Shown: piece after piece, positions 1 to 7,182 of the stretch | Numbering within the stretch: position 1 is the first letter of the stretch | Layout: each line of letters begins with the position of its first letter | NCBI GenBank assembly: GCA_934635045.1 | Contig: CAKTZA010000004.1 | Location: 1-64,000, forward strand | DNA from: an uncultured Kiritimatiellota bacterium | GTDB lineage: Bacteria > Verrucomicrobiota > Kiritimatiellia > RFP12 > UBA1067 | DNA length: 64,000 bases | Direction: 5' to 3' | Program-made: the position numbers and the translations under genes | Notes under the pieces: generated by a model | Databases searched by the model: none | Seen by the model: only the letters and a program-made list of their open reading frames with translations | Told to the model about the DNA's origin: nothing

Positions 1-21
1 CCCCCCCCCCCCCCCCCCCCC
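1..21. repeat. Poly-C run at window edge
   Basis: There are 21 consecutive C residues at the very end, read as poly-G on the coding strand. A pure G run at a contig end is a typical sequencing or assembly artefact. It would add seven glycines to the truncated protein. Confidence 0.85.
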
Positions 22-348
22 TGAAGAGGTGCCAGGCATCGTCCATGTCGCGCCTGTGCCGGAGATCGTCACGACCTTGCCTTTCGACGGCGCGAGACAG
101 AAATTCGCCGACGACGTGAAACCGACGGACGGGAAGGTGACGATGTAGTCGGCCCCCTGATCCCAGAAGGACATCTTCTCCTGAGCCTGCGGAACATGTC
201 CGAGCGACCACCGGTCAGGCTCATTCACCGCGCCGTCGTAGCCGCCGTCGCCCTTCTTCCATTCGTTGAGTGTTGTCGTTACCGCGCCATCGACTCGCGA
301 AAGAGAGAGCGCGCACGCGAGCATCAGCAGATGTGAGACTTTATTCAT
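1..348 (-). CDS. Secreted protein, 3'-truncated at window edge
   Basis: The frame is open from the ATG at 348 to the window edge (116 codons). It starts with a signal peptide (MNKVSHLLMLACALSLSRVDGA) followed by a Trp/Gly-rich stretch including DGAVNEPDRWSLGHVPQ, a style seen at the N-terminus of large secreted, beta-strand-rich or autotransporter-type surface proteins. I do not recognise a family. AAAAGGAC about 8 nt upstream is a good ribosome binding site and favours the ATG at 348 over the one at 354. The last seven codons are all GGG because of the 21-base C run at 1-21, which may be an artefact, so only residues before it should be trusted. Confidence 0.6.
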   Translation of the reverse strand, partial: MNKVSHLLMLACALSLSRVDGAVTTTLNEWKKGDGGYDGAVNEPDRWSLGHVPQAQEKMSFWDQGADYIVTFPSVGFTSSANFCLAPSKGKVVTISGTGATWTMPGTSSGGGGGGG

Positions 349-381
349 GGCCATTGTCCTTTTTGCGACGAAGATGCGCGT

Positions 382-390
382 ATTATCTCA
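382..390 (-). promoter_or_regulatory. Extended -10 promoter of the truncated secreted gene
   Basis: On the minus strand a T-rich stretch leads into TGAGATAAT, an extended -10 element (TGN plus GATAAT). It lies about 34 nt before the ATG at 348, leaving a short leader that carries an AAAGGA site. No clear -35 is visible. Confidence 0.55.
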
Positions 391-455
391 AAAAGGCGGC
401 GAAAGCGCAAGATGAAAAAGTGCAAATTCCAATGAAGATTGTTTTTTATAACCAA

Positions 456-469
456 ACGGCAGATGCCGT
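456..469 (-). terminator. Small hairpin just after folB
   Basis: ACGGC-ATCT-GCCGT forms a 5-bp stem with a 4-nt loop directly after the folB stop. The following T-rich stretch is weak, so termination at this point is only plausible. Confidence 0.3.
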
Positions 470-473
470 CATG

Positions 474-821
474 TCACGGATAAGAGACGGCGGCCGACTC
501 AAGGCCGGGGATCGCGCCGGCCTTCGTCACCGTCACGCGCACGCACCGCGCCCCGGCGACCGACCGACACGCGGCCGTGCAGACGTCAAAGGCCCGCTTC
601 GCCGCGTGTTCGATCATCAGGCATTTCGCCGCGACAAGCGCCGCGCGAACCGCTTCCGTCAGCGCGGCGTAGTCCACCGTGTCCGCCAACCGGTCGGTTT
701 CGGCCGCCGTCGGGGGAATCGCCAGCTCGACGTCCACGCGCAGCTTCTGCAGCCGATGCCGCTCGTCGGCGCGTTCGCCGATGACGCAGAGGACCTCGAT
801 GCCGTTCAGCCTCAGCGTCAT
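474..821 (-). CDS. folB: Dihydroneopterin aldolase (FolB)
   Basis: The product is 115 residues, the usual FolB length, starting MTLRLNGIEVLCVIGERADE. FolB enzymes convert 7,8-dihydroneopterin to 6-hydroxymethyl-dihydropterin plus glycolaldehyde in cytosolic folate synthesis. The N-terminal 'gIevlcvIGeRadERhrlQkL' pattern, the VDYAALTEAVR segment and the C-terminal 'vrVtVtKagAIPGLESAAV' strand fit the tunnelling fold. A longer frame extends upstream inside nadE, but the ATG at 821 sits 1 nt after the nadE stop with AAGGGA about 8 nt before it, so I chose it. It is the last gene of the operon with the efflux adaptor and NAD synthase. Confidence 0.85.
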   Translation of the reverse strand: MTLRLNGIEVLCVIGERADERHRLQKLRVDVELAIPPTAAETDRLADTVDYAALTEAVRAALVAAKCLMIEHAAKRAFDVCTAACRSVAGARCVRVTVTKAGAIPGLESAAVSYP

Positions 822-822
822 G

Positions 823-1953
823 TCAGCGTCCCTTCGTCCGAAGGGGCGCGCCGCCGCGCGGACGCACCACACCCGCAAAGGGACGCGGGATTCCGAGGTC
901 GGACGGAATCCACCAGCCGCGCAGCGAAAGCTCGAACGGAAAGACGCGGATGCCGTCCGGCGCGCAGTTGCGCTTGAAGGCCTGCGTGAAGAAGCGCGTC
1001 ATGAACGTCCGAAGCGTCCGCGCAACCGTCGCCGCGTCGAAGCGTCCGGCAAAACGGCGCTCGGCGGCCGTCTGCAAGTCAGCCGGGCCCATCTCGTTCA
1101 TGATGAAGTTCCAGAGGAAGAAGTCGTGCAGTTCGTACGGGCCGATCCTGTCTTCCGTGACCTGGCCCTTCACCAGCTCCGGCGAGATCGGCGTGTCGAT
1201 GATGTCCTGCACGGCCGCCGCCGCCTCACCCATCCCCCATTCGCTCGTCTTCCCTCTTCCCTCTTCCTTCTTCCCTCTTCCTTCTTCCCTCTTCCTTCTT
1301 CCCTCTTCCTTATTCCTTCTTTCCGCTTCTTCCGCCCACCAGGCGCAGACCTTGCGGACAACGGTCTTCGGAACGCCCGCGTTGACGCCAAACATCGACA
1401 TGTGGTCGCCGTTGAACGTGCACCAGCCGAGCGCAATCTCCGAGAGGTCGCCCGTGCCGAGGACAATCCCGTTCACCATGTTCGCGCGATCCATGAGGAT
1501 CAGCGTGCGCATGCGCGCCTGGGCGTTCTCGTAGGTGACGTCGGGCGTCTTGCCGTCGTGGCCGATGTCCTTCAGGTGCTGGCGCACCGATTTCGCGATC
1601 GAGATCGTCTCCAGCCGAAGGCCCAGCCCTTCACAGAGCCGGTCGGCGTTGCCCTTCGTGCGCGACGACGTGCCGAAGCCCGGCATCGTCAGGACGTGCA
1701 GACCTTTCTGGTCGTAGCCGAGCCGCTCGAATGCGGCGTGCGCGACGAGCAGGGCGAGCGTCGAGTCAAGGCCTCCCGAAAGTCCGATCACGACATCGCG
1801 GCAGCGGATCGCCTTCAGGCGGCGCGCAAGCCCCGCGACCTGCTTTGCAAAGACGGCGGAGGGCCGACAGGGGAACGGCGTCACCGGGCCTTTTTTCGGC
1901 GGGAGGCCGAGGTAGGCGCGATGCGCGGCAAGGGAGCCGAGTTCCTTCCTCAT
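823..1953 (-). CDS. nadE: NAD synthase, synthetase domain only, with heptad-repeat insertion
   Basis: Adenylates and amidates nicotinic acid adenine dinucleotide to NAD+. The PP-loop SGGLDS is at about residue 59. The sequence then follows the C-terminal half of glutamine-dependent NadE (NIVLGTGDLSE-like GIVLGTGDLSEIALGW, FKRNCAPDG, SLRGWWIPSD). The N-terminal nitrilase-type glutaminase half of about 270 residues is absent, although the retained part resembles the glutamine-dependent class, so the enzyme may use free ammonia or a separate glutaminase. A Lys/Glu/Arg/Gly-rich insert (about residues 211-235) interrupts the domain before DTPISPEL and is encoded by ten 7-nt repeats. I chose the ATG at 1953 over the upstream TTG at 1971; it follows the adaptor stop by 7 nt. 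Confidence 0.85.
   Translation of the reverse strand: MRKELGSLAAHRAYLGLPPKKGPVTPFPCRPSAVFAKQVAGLARRLKAIRCRDVVIGLSGGLDSTLALLVAHAAFERLGYDQKGLHVLTMPGFGTSSRTKGNADRLCEGLGLRLETISIAKSVRQHLKDIGHDGKTPDVTYENAQARMRTLILMDRANMVNGIVLGTGDLSEIALGWCTFNGDHMSMFGVNAGVPKTVVRKVCAWWAEEAERRNKEEGRRKREEGRGKKEEGRGKTSEWGMGEAAAAVQDIIDTPISPELVKGQVTEDRIGPYELHDFFLWNFIMNEMGPADLQTAAERRFAGRFDAATVARTLRTFMTRFFTQAFKRNCAPDGIRVFPFELSLRGWWIPSDLGIPRPFAGVVRPRGGAPLRTKGR
1249..1318. repeat. Ten tandem 7-nt repeats inside nadE
   Basis: Ten consecutive CTTCCYT heptads, mostly alternating CTTCCCT and CTTCCTT (the last begins with A), give AGGGAAG-type units on the coding strand. Because 7 is not a multiple of 3, the gain or loss of one unit would shift the frame. 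Confidence 0.9.
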
Positions 1954-1960
1954 GGCACTG

Positions 1961-3007
1961 TCATTTCCCAAACGGCCTGACGGTCATGCCGGCCTTCACG
2001 CGGTGGCCGCCGTCCGCGACGATGCGCTCGCCGACCTTCAGGCCCTTCTCGACGAACAGCCAGTCGCCCACGAGGTCGCCGCGCGCGACCGACCGCCGTT
2101 CGGCGACGCCCTTCGCGTCCAGCGCCCAGACGTACGGCCCCTGCGTGTCCTGCAGGATCGCCGTCGGCGGAATCGCCGGACGCTTGATGCCGGCCTTGGC
2201 GCGCAGCGAGACGGCCACGACGCCGCCGGGCACGAGCCGCGCCTCTGCGTTCGCGAACTTCGCGTAGATCGCGAGCGTGTCCGTCGCCTCGTCCGCGAGG
2301 TTGTCGACGTACTCGACCGAGCCGTCGCCCGCGAACGGCGTCCCGTTCGCGAGCGTGACGGAGATCTCGACGTCATCGCGCTGGCGGCGCCCGCTTGAGG
2401 CGGCGATGTCGAGGAGCTCGCGGTTGGAGACGGCGAAGCGGACGCGGATCGGATCCATCTGGACGATCGTCACGAGCGTCAGCGACCCGGCCGCCACGTA
2501 GTTGCCCCGCGTCTTCGCCGTCGAGCCGACCTTGCCGGCGATGGGCGCGACGATCTTGCAGTGGTTGAGGTCGTCGCGCGCCGCGATGAGCTCGGCCTGC
2601 GCCGCCGCGAGCGCCGCGCGCGAGCTGTCGCGCTGCGAGAGCGCGTTGTCGACGGCGTCGAGCGAGACGGCGCGCGTCTCCAGCAGCTTCTTGTGCCGCT
2701 CGTAGCTCAGCTCGGCGTACTGCACGTTCGCCTTGCACTCCTGCAGCTTCGATTCGGCGTTCTTCACCGCCGCCTCGTACTTGATCGGGTCGATGCGGTA
2801 GAGCACGTCGCCCTCCTTCACGACCTGTCCGTTGGCGAAGCAGACCTCGCGGATTTCGCCCGAGACCTGCGGAATGACGTCGACCTGCGCGATGGGCACG
2901 ATGCGTCCGGGGTAGACGCTGGCCTTCGGGTCGGCCCGCTCGACGACCTCGCACACCGGCACGGAAATCTCCGCCGCCAGCAAAAGCGCAACGGCAACGA
3001 CGCTCAT
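1961..3007 (-). CDS. RND-type efflux periplasmic adaptor (membrane fusion protein)
   Basis: 348 residues with an N-terminal export signal (MSVVAVALLLAAEISVPVCE). A biotinyl-lipoyl-like half motif follows (VDVIPQVSGEIREV...GQVVKEGDVLYRID), then a long alpha-hairpin rich in Ala, Glu, Arg and Lys (about 75-145), the second lipoyl half (CKIVAPIAGKVGSTAKTRGN) and beta-barrel and membrane-proximal domains ending KAGMTVRPFGK. This is the AcrA/MexA layout: periplasmic linker between an inner-membrane RND pump and a TolC-like channel. Neither partner is in the window, so it is an orphan here. Translation is probably coupled to the 30-codon leader ORF, whose TGA overlaps its ATG (ATGA). It is followed by nadE and folB with almost no spacing, an odd functional mix. 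Confidence 0.85.
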   Translation of the reverse strand: MSVVAVALLLAAEISVPVCEVVERADPKASVYPGRIVPIAQVDVIPQVSGEIREVCFANGQVVKEGDVLYRIDPIKYEAAVKNAESKLQECKANVQYAELSYERHKKLLETRAVSLDAVDNALSQRDSSRAALAAAQAELIAARDDLNHCKIVAPIAGKVGSTAKTRGNYVAAGSLTLVTIVQMDPIRVRFAVSNRELLDIAASSGRRQRDDVEISVTLANGTPFAGDGSVEYVDNLADEATDTLAIYAKFANAEARLVPGGVVAVSLRAKAGIKRPAIPPTAILQDTQGPYVWALDAKGVAERRSVARGDLVGDWLFVEKGLKVGERIVADGGHRVKAGMTVRPFGK

Positions 3008-3096
3008 CTTTCACTCTCCTTCCTCGTTTCGCACGCCATCGGATGCCGCCGCCCGCTCGGCCGTCCGCATCCGCACTTCAAAATGACTTTGCTCAT
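3004..3096 (-). CDS. 30-codon leader ORF overlapping the efflux adaptor
   Basis: The ATG at 3096 lies 9 nt after a perfect TATAAT, so it should be the first start on the transcript. It encodes 30 residues (MSKVILKCGCGRPSGRRHPM then ACETRKESER) with a CGCG core and many Arg, and its stop TGA overlaps the adaptor ATG. The adaptor's GGAGAG site lies inside this ORF, so translation of the two is probably coupled. It could be a regulatory leader peptide or a small zinc-binding-like protein. No family is recognised, and no -35 or attenuator hairpin is visible. Confidence 0.5.
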   Translation of the reverse strand: MSKVILKCGCGRPSGRRHPMACETRKESER

Positions 3097-3105
3097 GATT
3101 CGCGT

Positions 3106-3114
3106 ATTATACCA
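3106..3114 (-). promoter_or_regulatory. Extended -10 promoter of the adaptor-nadE-folB operon
   Basis: TGGTATAAT on the minus strand is preceded by six T. The leader ORF ATG is 9 nt downstream, so the 5' leader can be at most a few bases. No convincing -35 is seen at 17 nt. Confidence 0.7.
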
Positions 3115-3227
3115 AAAAAGCAGACGGCGGATTGTTTACAACGTAATGTGCCAGTCGGGCATGGCGATTCAGTTCAAGACGCTCGCAGCCCGCAGATGTT
3201 GGATTCACCCCACCCCATTGACAGTGG

Positions 3228-3450
3228 ATGCGGAAGTTCCGCTACCGGCCGCTCCTCGCCGAGACGTTCTGCGACGTCGAGCGCTCGGCGGGGACGTGCT
3301 ACAGGGCCGCGGGGTGGATTCCGCTCGGCATGACGAGGGGCTTCACCCGGACGAACCGGCAGGCGTGCGACTTCTACGTCCCGAACGACAGGCCCAAGAC
3401 GCTCTGGGTCAAGCCGCTCGCCCCGGACGCGCTCCACTGCCTGCGCGACA
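3228..3450 (+). pseudogene. Remnant of a DUF4338 (DruA-like / transposase-associated) protein
   Basis: The plus-strand frame reads RKFRYRPLLAETFCDVER, then SAGTCYRAAGWIPLGMTRG and KTLWVKPLAPDA. This matches the C-terminal signature I know from DUF4338 proteins (RYrP.LlETFvd..rf.GTcYrAANWi.vG.T.GR...K.iwvyPL), found in Druantia DruA and in proteins annotated as transposase-associated. A TGA directly upstream at 3219-3221 and the absence of the N-terminal part in any frame show that it is 5'-truncated. The frame continues past 3450 only as low-complexity Arg/Pro/Ser. It is decayed and not functional. Confidence 0.5.
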
Positions 3451-3459
3451 CGCGCCGGC

Positions 3460-3618
3460 CGCCGGCGCCGCGAAGTCGCAGCCGTCGAACACCGTCGCCG
3501 TCGCGTCGTCCGCGAAGAAAGGCGGTCGCTCGTCCGATTCACCCGCCATCAGGCTCATCGTCACGTTCTCGAACCGAATGCCGTCCGCATGCCGAAGTCC
3601 GGCGTGACGACCTCGACC
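3460..3618 (-). pseudogene. Remnant of a GH28-like (polygalacturonase-type) C-terminus
   Basis: Directly after the GH5 stop, the minus strand encodes GIRFENVTMSLMAG followed by ESDERPPFFADDATATVFDG. This beta-helix strand pattern is typical of the C-terminal part of GH28-like proteins. The stretch before it fits better in another frame (KVEVVTPDFGM), suggesting a frameshift. About 22 nt of that upstream stretch also match the 3' end of the isomerase-like gene at 16020, so its origin may be mixed. No start and no catalytic region remain. Confidence 0.4.
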
Positions 3619-6600
3619 TTATTTCACTTCAAAAACAGCTGCTTCGTTCGGGCCGATCCGAATGCGGCCAACCGTCACATCACCGCGCCAAACCGAACCG
3701 ATAGTCCCGTTTATCTTGATCGGGCATTCCATTGTGCGTGGCTCGAAGTTGATGGCGACGGCAATCGTCGTGCCATCCGCCGTCGGATGCTCCGTGAGCC
3801 CCACATACGGGCAGTCGCCCTTCTCGACCACATGCCTCACACCCGCGTATCTCGCCGCTTCACGAAAAACCAGGTAATAAGGCTGAATCGCCTCCCCTGT
3901 GAGGACGTCCGTGCGCGCAACCGTCTGGCTGTCAAGCGGGGCGTTGCAGACGAGCGTCTGACCCTTGCCGAGCCGGAAGCGCGTGAACGCCGGCTCGCCG
4001 TCCGCCGTCTTTCCCAAGACTTCGGCCTCGGCGGGCAGAAGACGCACTGTCGTCTTGTCAGAACAAGTCATCGGGCGATCCGGCCAGGCGTCCAACGTAA
4101 ACGTGCGCACGACCGACGAACGCGTGCAGTAGTCGATCTTGACGCCCGCATGCTCTCGAAGGTGCGTCAGCCGTGATTCTCCACAGTAAAGGACAAGCCC
4201 TGTTGCGCCTTTGGAAATCCTGTCGTAAAAACGTTTTTGCGCGGGATATGAATAGCTGATATCCGCCTCCCCCGAACAGAGGATGTAGAAGTCCGCGTCG
4301 GGCAGTTCCCGTTCCGCGCCCGCAAAGGACGGGTTAAAGCCCGCCTGCCGTGCGAGGAGATAGGCCCCAAAGCCCGCCTCCCAGCCCGCCGTCTTTTCCG
4401 GCACGATGATGACCGCGTCGGTTTTCGCCTTCGGCAGTTTCCTAAACGGCAGAGCAGCGCGGAATTTCTGGAACGCCTGCATCTCCAGCATGACGGGTTT
4501 CGGCGAGAGATCCTGCCGAAGCATGCCCAGCTCCCGCTCACACGGCGTCAGCGTGTAGGGAGGGAAGTCCAGCACCTCCTGATCAGAGTTGCACCACCAA
4601 AGAACGCCTTTGAGGTCGTTCGCCCATGCGCTGAACATCGTTGCGCGCAACCCAGCTGCCGTCCGCTCGTCGGAAACGCAACTCGTCCCCAAATTGCCGA
4701 TCTCCTCTACGAAGCAAGGCTTGCCGCCGAGGTCTCGGTAGAGGACGGACTCTGCCGTCGGGTGCAAGATCGTGCGCATCGTGTTAAACGCTTCCTTTCC
4801 ACAGCCCGACACATAGAACTGGTACGGATGCGTGCAAAGGATATCGCATATCTCACCGTTTTGACGCAGATTGGAAGCCGAAGACTCTTGTGTCGAAAGA
4901 CTGTGCATCCCCGAAACGATCGGACGAGAAGGATCAATCGCCCGAATCGCCATCGCAAGATGGTCCATCCAATTGTAGAACGCCGCCTGTCCCGCCTTAG
5001 ACGCGCCAAGGCAATTGCATTCATTACCGTAATCCCATGCCGCAATGGCCGGATGATCCTTTAGTCTTGAGACAAAATACCGCACAAACTTCGTCTGCCA
5101 ACGAATCGCCTCTGGGTCAGACAAGACATTCTTCTCTTCAAATACGCTCGGCACAAACTGTCGTCCACTCATCCAGCCCGTGATGAGTCCGACAATCAAC
5201 TTGATGTTGTTCTTCGCCGCAACATCACATAGGAAACGGAAGCGAGTGATCATCTCGTCGTCAACCCCCGCCGAGTTCGGCAGGGGCAAGTTGTCCCTAA
5301 ACCTGAATGAGCGGTAACTTCCGCCGCCATGGCAGTCACCCGTCAGAGGCTGGAAGTCTGGCCAGAGCGGGAAGACCCGCATGACGCGCGTACCGTACTT
5401 CGCGAGCGCGGCAATCTCGTTCTCAACCGTCTCCGGACTCCATGACGACCACATGTACATTCCCGCGTTTTTTGCCCAGTAGTTGCAGCCGACGAAGAAT
5501 TCGCCGTCCGTGAAGATGTCGCGCGTCGCGTAATCCGGCGATGGTGCCGCCGTCAGCGCATTTGACAAGACAGCCGCCAAGGCGCCGACAATCAGTTTTT
5601 TCATGCTTTGCTTCCCTTTCATCATTATTGTTTCCTTGACAGGCTTTTCGGCATCGACCGCGCATGAACGCAGGGCATACGTAACGGGCGTCCAGTCGGT
5701 GGCGAGGGGTTCACCGAACTTGCCCCACTCGCCGACCGGGCGCACGACAAAGTGGACTTCGCCGCAGTCGGGAATCGCCTCCGCCGCGAAGCGGCAGACG
5801 ACCGGCTCGACGTCCTTCACCGCCGGCAGAAGCGCGTTCGGCGAATAGACCCGACTCGACGCGACGGTGCGGACGACGTCGGAGATGCGCGATTCGCAGT
5901 CCACCTGAAAGTCGAAGGCCCGCACGCCGCCGTCCAACCCGTTCACCGGCGGGAACGCGACCTCGACCTGCGGATGTTCGCGGCCCGCGCGATCCTTCCC
6001 GGCAGCAATTCGTCGCACCGACACCGTGGCACCCGGCGCGAACTGCGGCGGACGCGATGCCGCAGCGCGCGGCTCCAGAAGGTAGGGCCGGTCCGACGGG
6101 TCGCCGAGCGGGATCACCCAGTCCGGCCCCAGCCGCAGCCCGTACTCGAAGTCGCGTCGCTCCAGCGTGATCCGGTCGTCGAAAACCTCCATCACCATCC
6201 CCTGTCGACACTTCCCGAAGTCCAGCCACGGCATCTCCTTGGACGGCGACATACGGTCATCCCACGCATGCCCGTTCTCGCGCCCCGCGAAAGTGAACTC
6301 CCAGCCACTCGTCGAACTGCACCCGATGGACGTGAACGCCCCCTGCCAAATCGTCCGCTCCTCCAGGAGCGAGAGGTGGGAGTGTCCCGAAAAGGCGATG
6401 CAGTTGGGGTAGTCCGACAGGATGCGCGTCGATGTCCCGTCGTCGCTCGCGGTATCTGCATACGGCGCGGAGCAGGTGCCACGCGGGTGCTCGTGCTGGC
6501 AGTAGAAGAACGGACGTGACGGGTCGAGTTCGGCACCGTGCGCGGCGAACCACGCCGGCAACGGATTCGGGTCGTTGGTGAGGCCACGCGCCAAGGGCAG

Positions 6601-7170
6601 CGTCCGCCCCTCATCCCCGACAATCGACACCCAGTTGCGCAGGACGAACGTGTAGCCGTTGACCTTCTTGACGACAATCGGGGCGTAGTCCTCGTGGAAA
6701 AGCTCGCGCCAGAACTTCTCGCGGTTGAAATAGAAGCCGAACTGCCGAGCTTCCTCGATCGTCTCGATGGGCCATTGTCCGCCGCCGTAGCAGAAGCCGT
6801 CCACGTCGTGGTTGCCCGTGAGGAACAGCCGCTCGACGTGCGCCCCGTCGGGGCGGCGGTCATTCGGGAAGACCTCGAACCAGATGCGCGCGACGTCGGC
6901 GAACTCGTTGTAGTGCCCCCACGTGGCAAGGTCGCCCGTGACGAGCACCGCATCGACCTTCCGGTCGCGGTAGAATTCCAGCGCGCGGCGCCAGATCTCG
7001 GCGGAGTGGTCGCGCTTGACGTGGATGTCCGAGAGGATCCCGACGCGCAGGTTGGGGCGTCCGGACGCGAACGCGGACAGTCCAACCGTCCCGGCCGCGC
7101 AGGCGGCCCCAACCACAAAATTCCGTCTTGTCAACATATCCGCGTTGCCGAAAAACATTCCCTTTCTCAT
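3619..7170 (-). CDS. Metallophosphoesterase fused to GH5-like glycosidase (possible stop loss)
   Basis: Residues 1-40 carry a Tat-type signal (TRRNFVVGAACAAGTVGLSAF). Residues of about 40-330 are a calcineurin-like phosphoesterase with SDIHV, TGDLATWG, TGNHDVDG, CQHEHP and SGHSH metal motifs. A further beta domain runs to about 520. At residue 523 a second complete signal peptide begins (MKKLIVGALAAVLSNALTAA), followed by a clan GH-A barrel of GH5/mannanase type: YGNECN at about 717 supplies the putative acid/base Glu and CFVEEIGN at about 821 the nucleophile. The internal ATG at 5604 has its own GGGAAG site, and a triple stop (TAATGATGA) lies one frame away just before it. This therefore looks like two neighbouring genes joined by a 1-nt indel, real or erroneous. 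I chose the start at 7170 because AGGAG lies 7 nt upstream. It is the last gene of the AraC-linked operon. Confidence 0.8.
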   Translation of the reverse strand: MRKGMFFGNADMLTRRNFVVGAACAAGTVGLSAFASGRPNLRVGILSDIHVKRDHSAEIWRRALEFYRDRKVDAVLVTGDLATWGHYNEFADVARIWFEVFPNDRRPDGAHVERLFLTGNHDVDGFCYGGGQWPIETIEEARQFGFYFNREKFWRELFHEDYAPIVVKKVNGYTFVLRNWVSIVGDEGRTLPLARGLTNDPNPLPAWFAAHGAELDPSRPFFYCQHEHPRGTCSAPYADTASDDGTSTRILSDYPNCIAFSGHSHLSLLEERTIWQGAFTSIGCSSTSGWEFTFAGRENGHAWDDRMSPSKEMPWLDFGKCRQGMVMEVFDDRITLERRDFEYGLRLGPDWVIPLGDPSDRPYLLEPRAAASRPPQFAPGATVSVRRIAAGKDRAGREHPQVEVAFPPVNGLDGGVRAFDFQVDCESRISDVVRTVASSRVYSPNALLPAVKDVEPVVCRFAAEAIPDCGEVHFVVRPVGEWGKFGEPLATDWTPVTYALRSCAVDAEKPVKETIMMKGKQSMKKLIVGALAAVLSNALTAAPSPDYATRDIFTDGEFFVGCNYWAKNAGMYMWSSWSPETVENEIAALAKYGTRVMRVFPLWPDFQPLTGDCHGGGSYRSFRFRDNLPLPNSAGVDDEMITRFRFLCDVAAKNNIKLIVGLITGWMSGRQFVPSVFEEKNVLSDPEAIRWQTKFVRYFVSRLKDHPAIAAWDYGNECNCLGASKAGQAAFYNWMDHLAMAIRAIDPSRPIVSGMHSLSTQESSASNLRQNGEICDILCTHPYQFYVSGCGKEAFNTMRTILHPTAESVLYRDLGGKPCFVEEIGNLGTSCVSDERTAAGLRATMFSAWANDLKGVLWWCNSDQEVLDFPPYTLTPCERELGMLRQDLSPKPVMLEMQAFQKFRAALPFRKLPKAKTDAVIIVPEKTAGWEAGFGAYLLARQAGFNPSFAGAERELPDADFYILCSGEADISYSYPAQKRFYDRISKGATGLVLYCGESRLTHLREHAGVKIDYCTRSSVVRTFTLDAWPDRPMTCSDKTTVRLLPAEAEVLGKTADGEPAFTRFRLGKGQTLVCNAPLDSQTVARTDVLTGEAIQPYYLVFREAARYAGVRHVVEKGDCPYVGLTEHPTADGTTIAVAINFEPRTMECPIKINGTIGSVWRGDVTVGRIRIGPNEAAVFEVK
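5604..5617 (-). promoter_or_regulatory. Internal start with ribosome binding site for the GH5-like part
   Basis: AAAGGGAAG ends 5 nt before an ATG (5602-5604) that opens a textbook signal peptide. If used, it yields a free 661-residue GH5-like enzyme (3619-5604) independent of the phosphoesterase. Confidence 0.6.
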
Positions 7171-7182
7171 GAACATGCTCCT

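Noticed and set aside
1249..1318. Heptad array considered as a CRISPR or clustered operator array
   Set aside because: The units are 7 nt in tandem without spacers and lie inside the nadE reading frame.
3004..3120. Classical transcription attenuator in the leader ORF
   Set aside because: No run of one codon type and no terminator hairpin with a T tract could be found; only translational coupling is supported.
3228..3450. DUF4338 piece considered as a live Druantia system
   Set aside because: Only the C-terminal signature remains, a stop lies directly upstream, and no other Druantia component is nearby.
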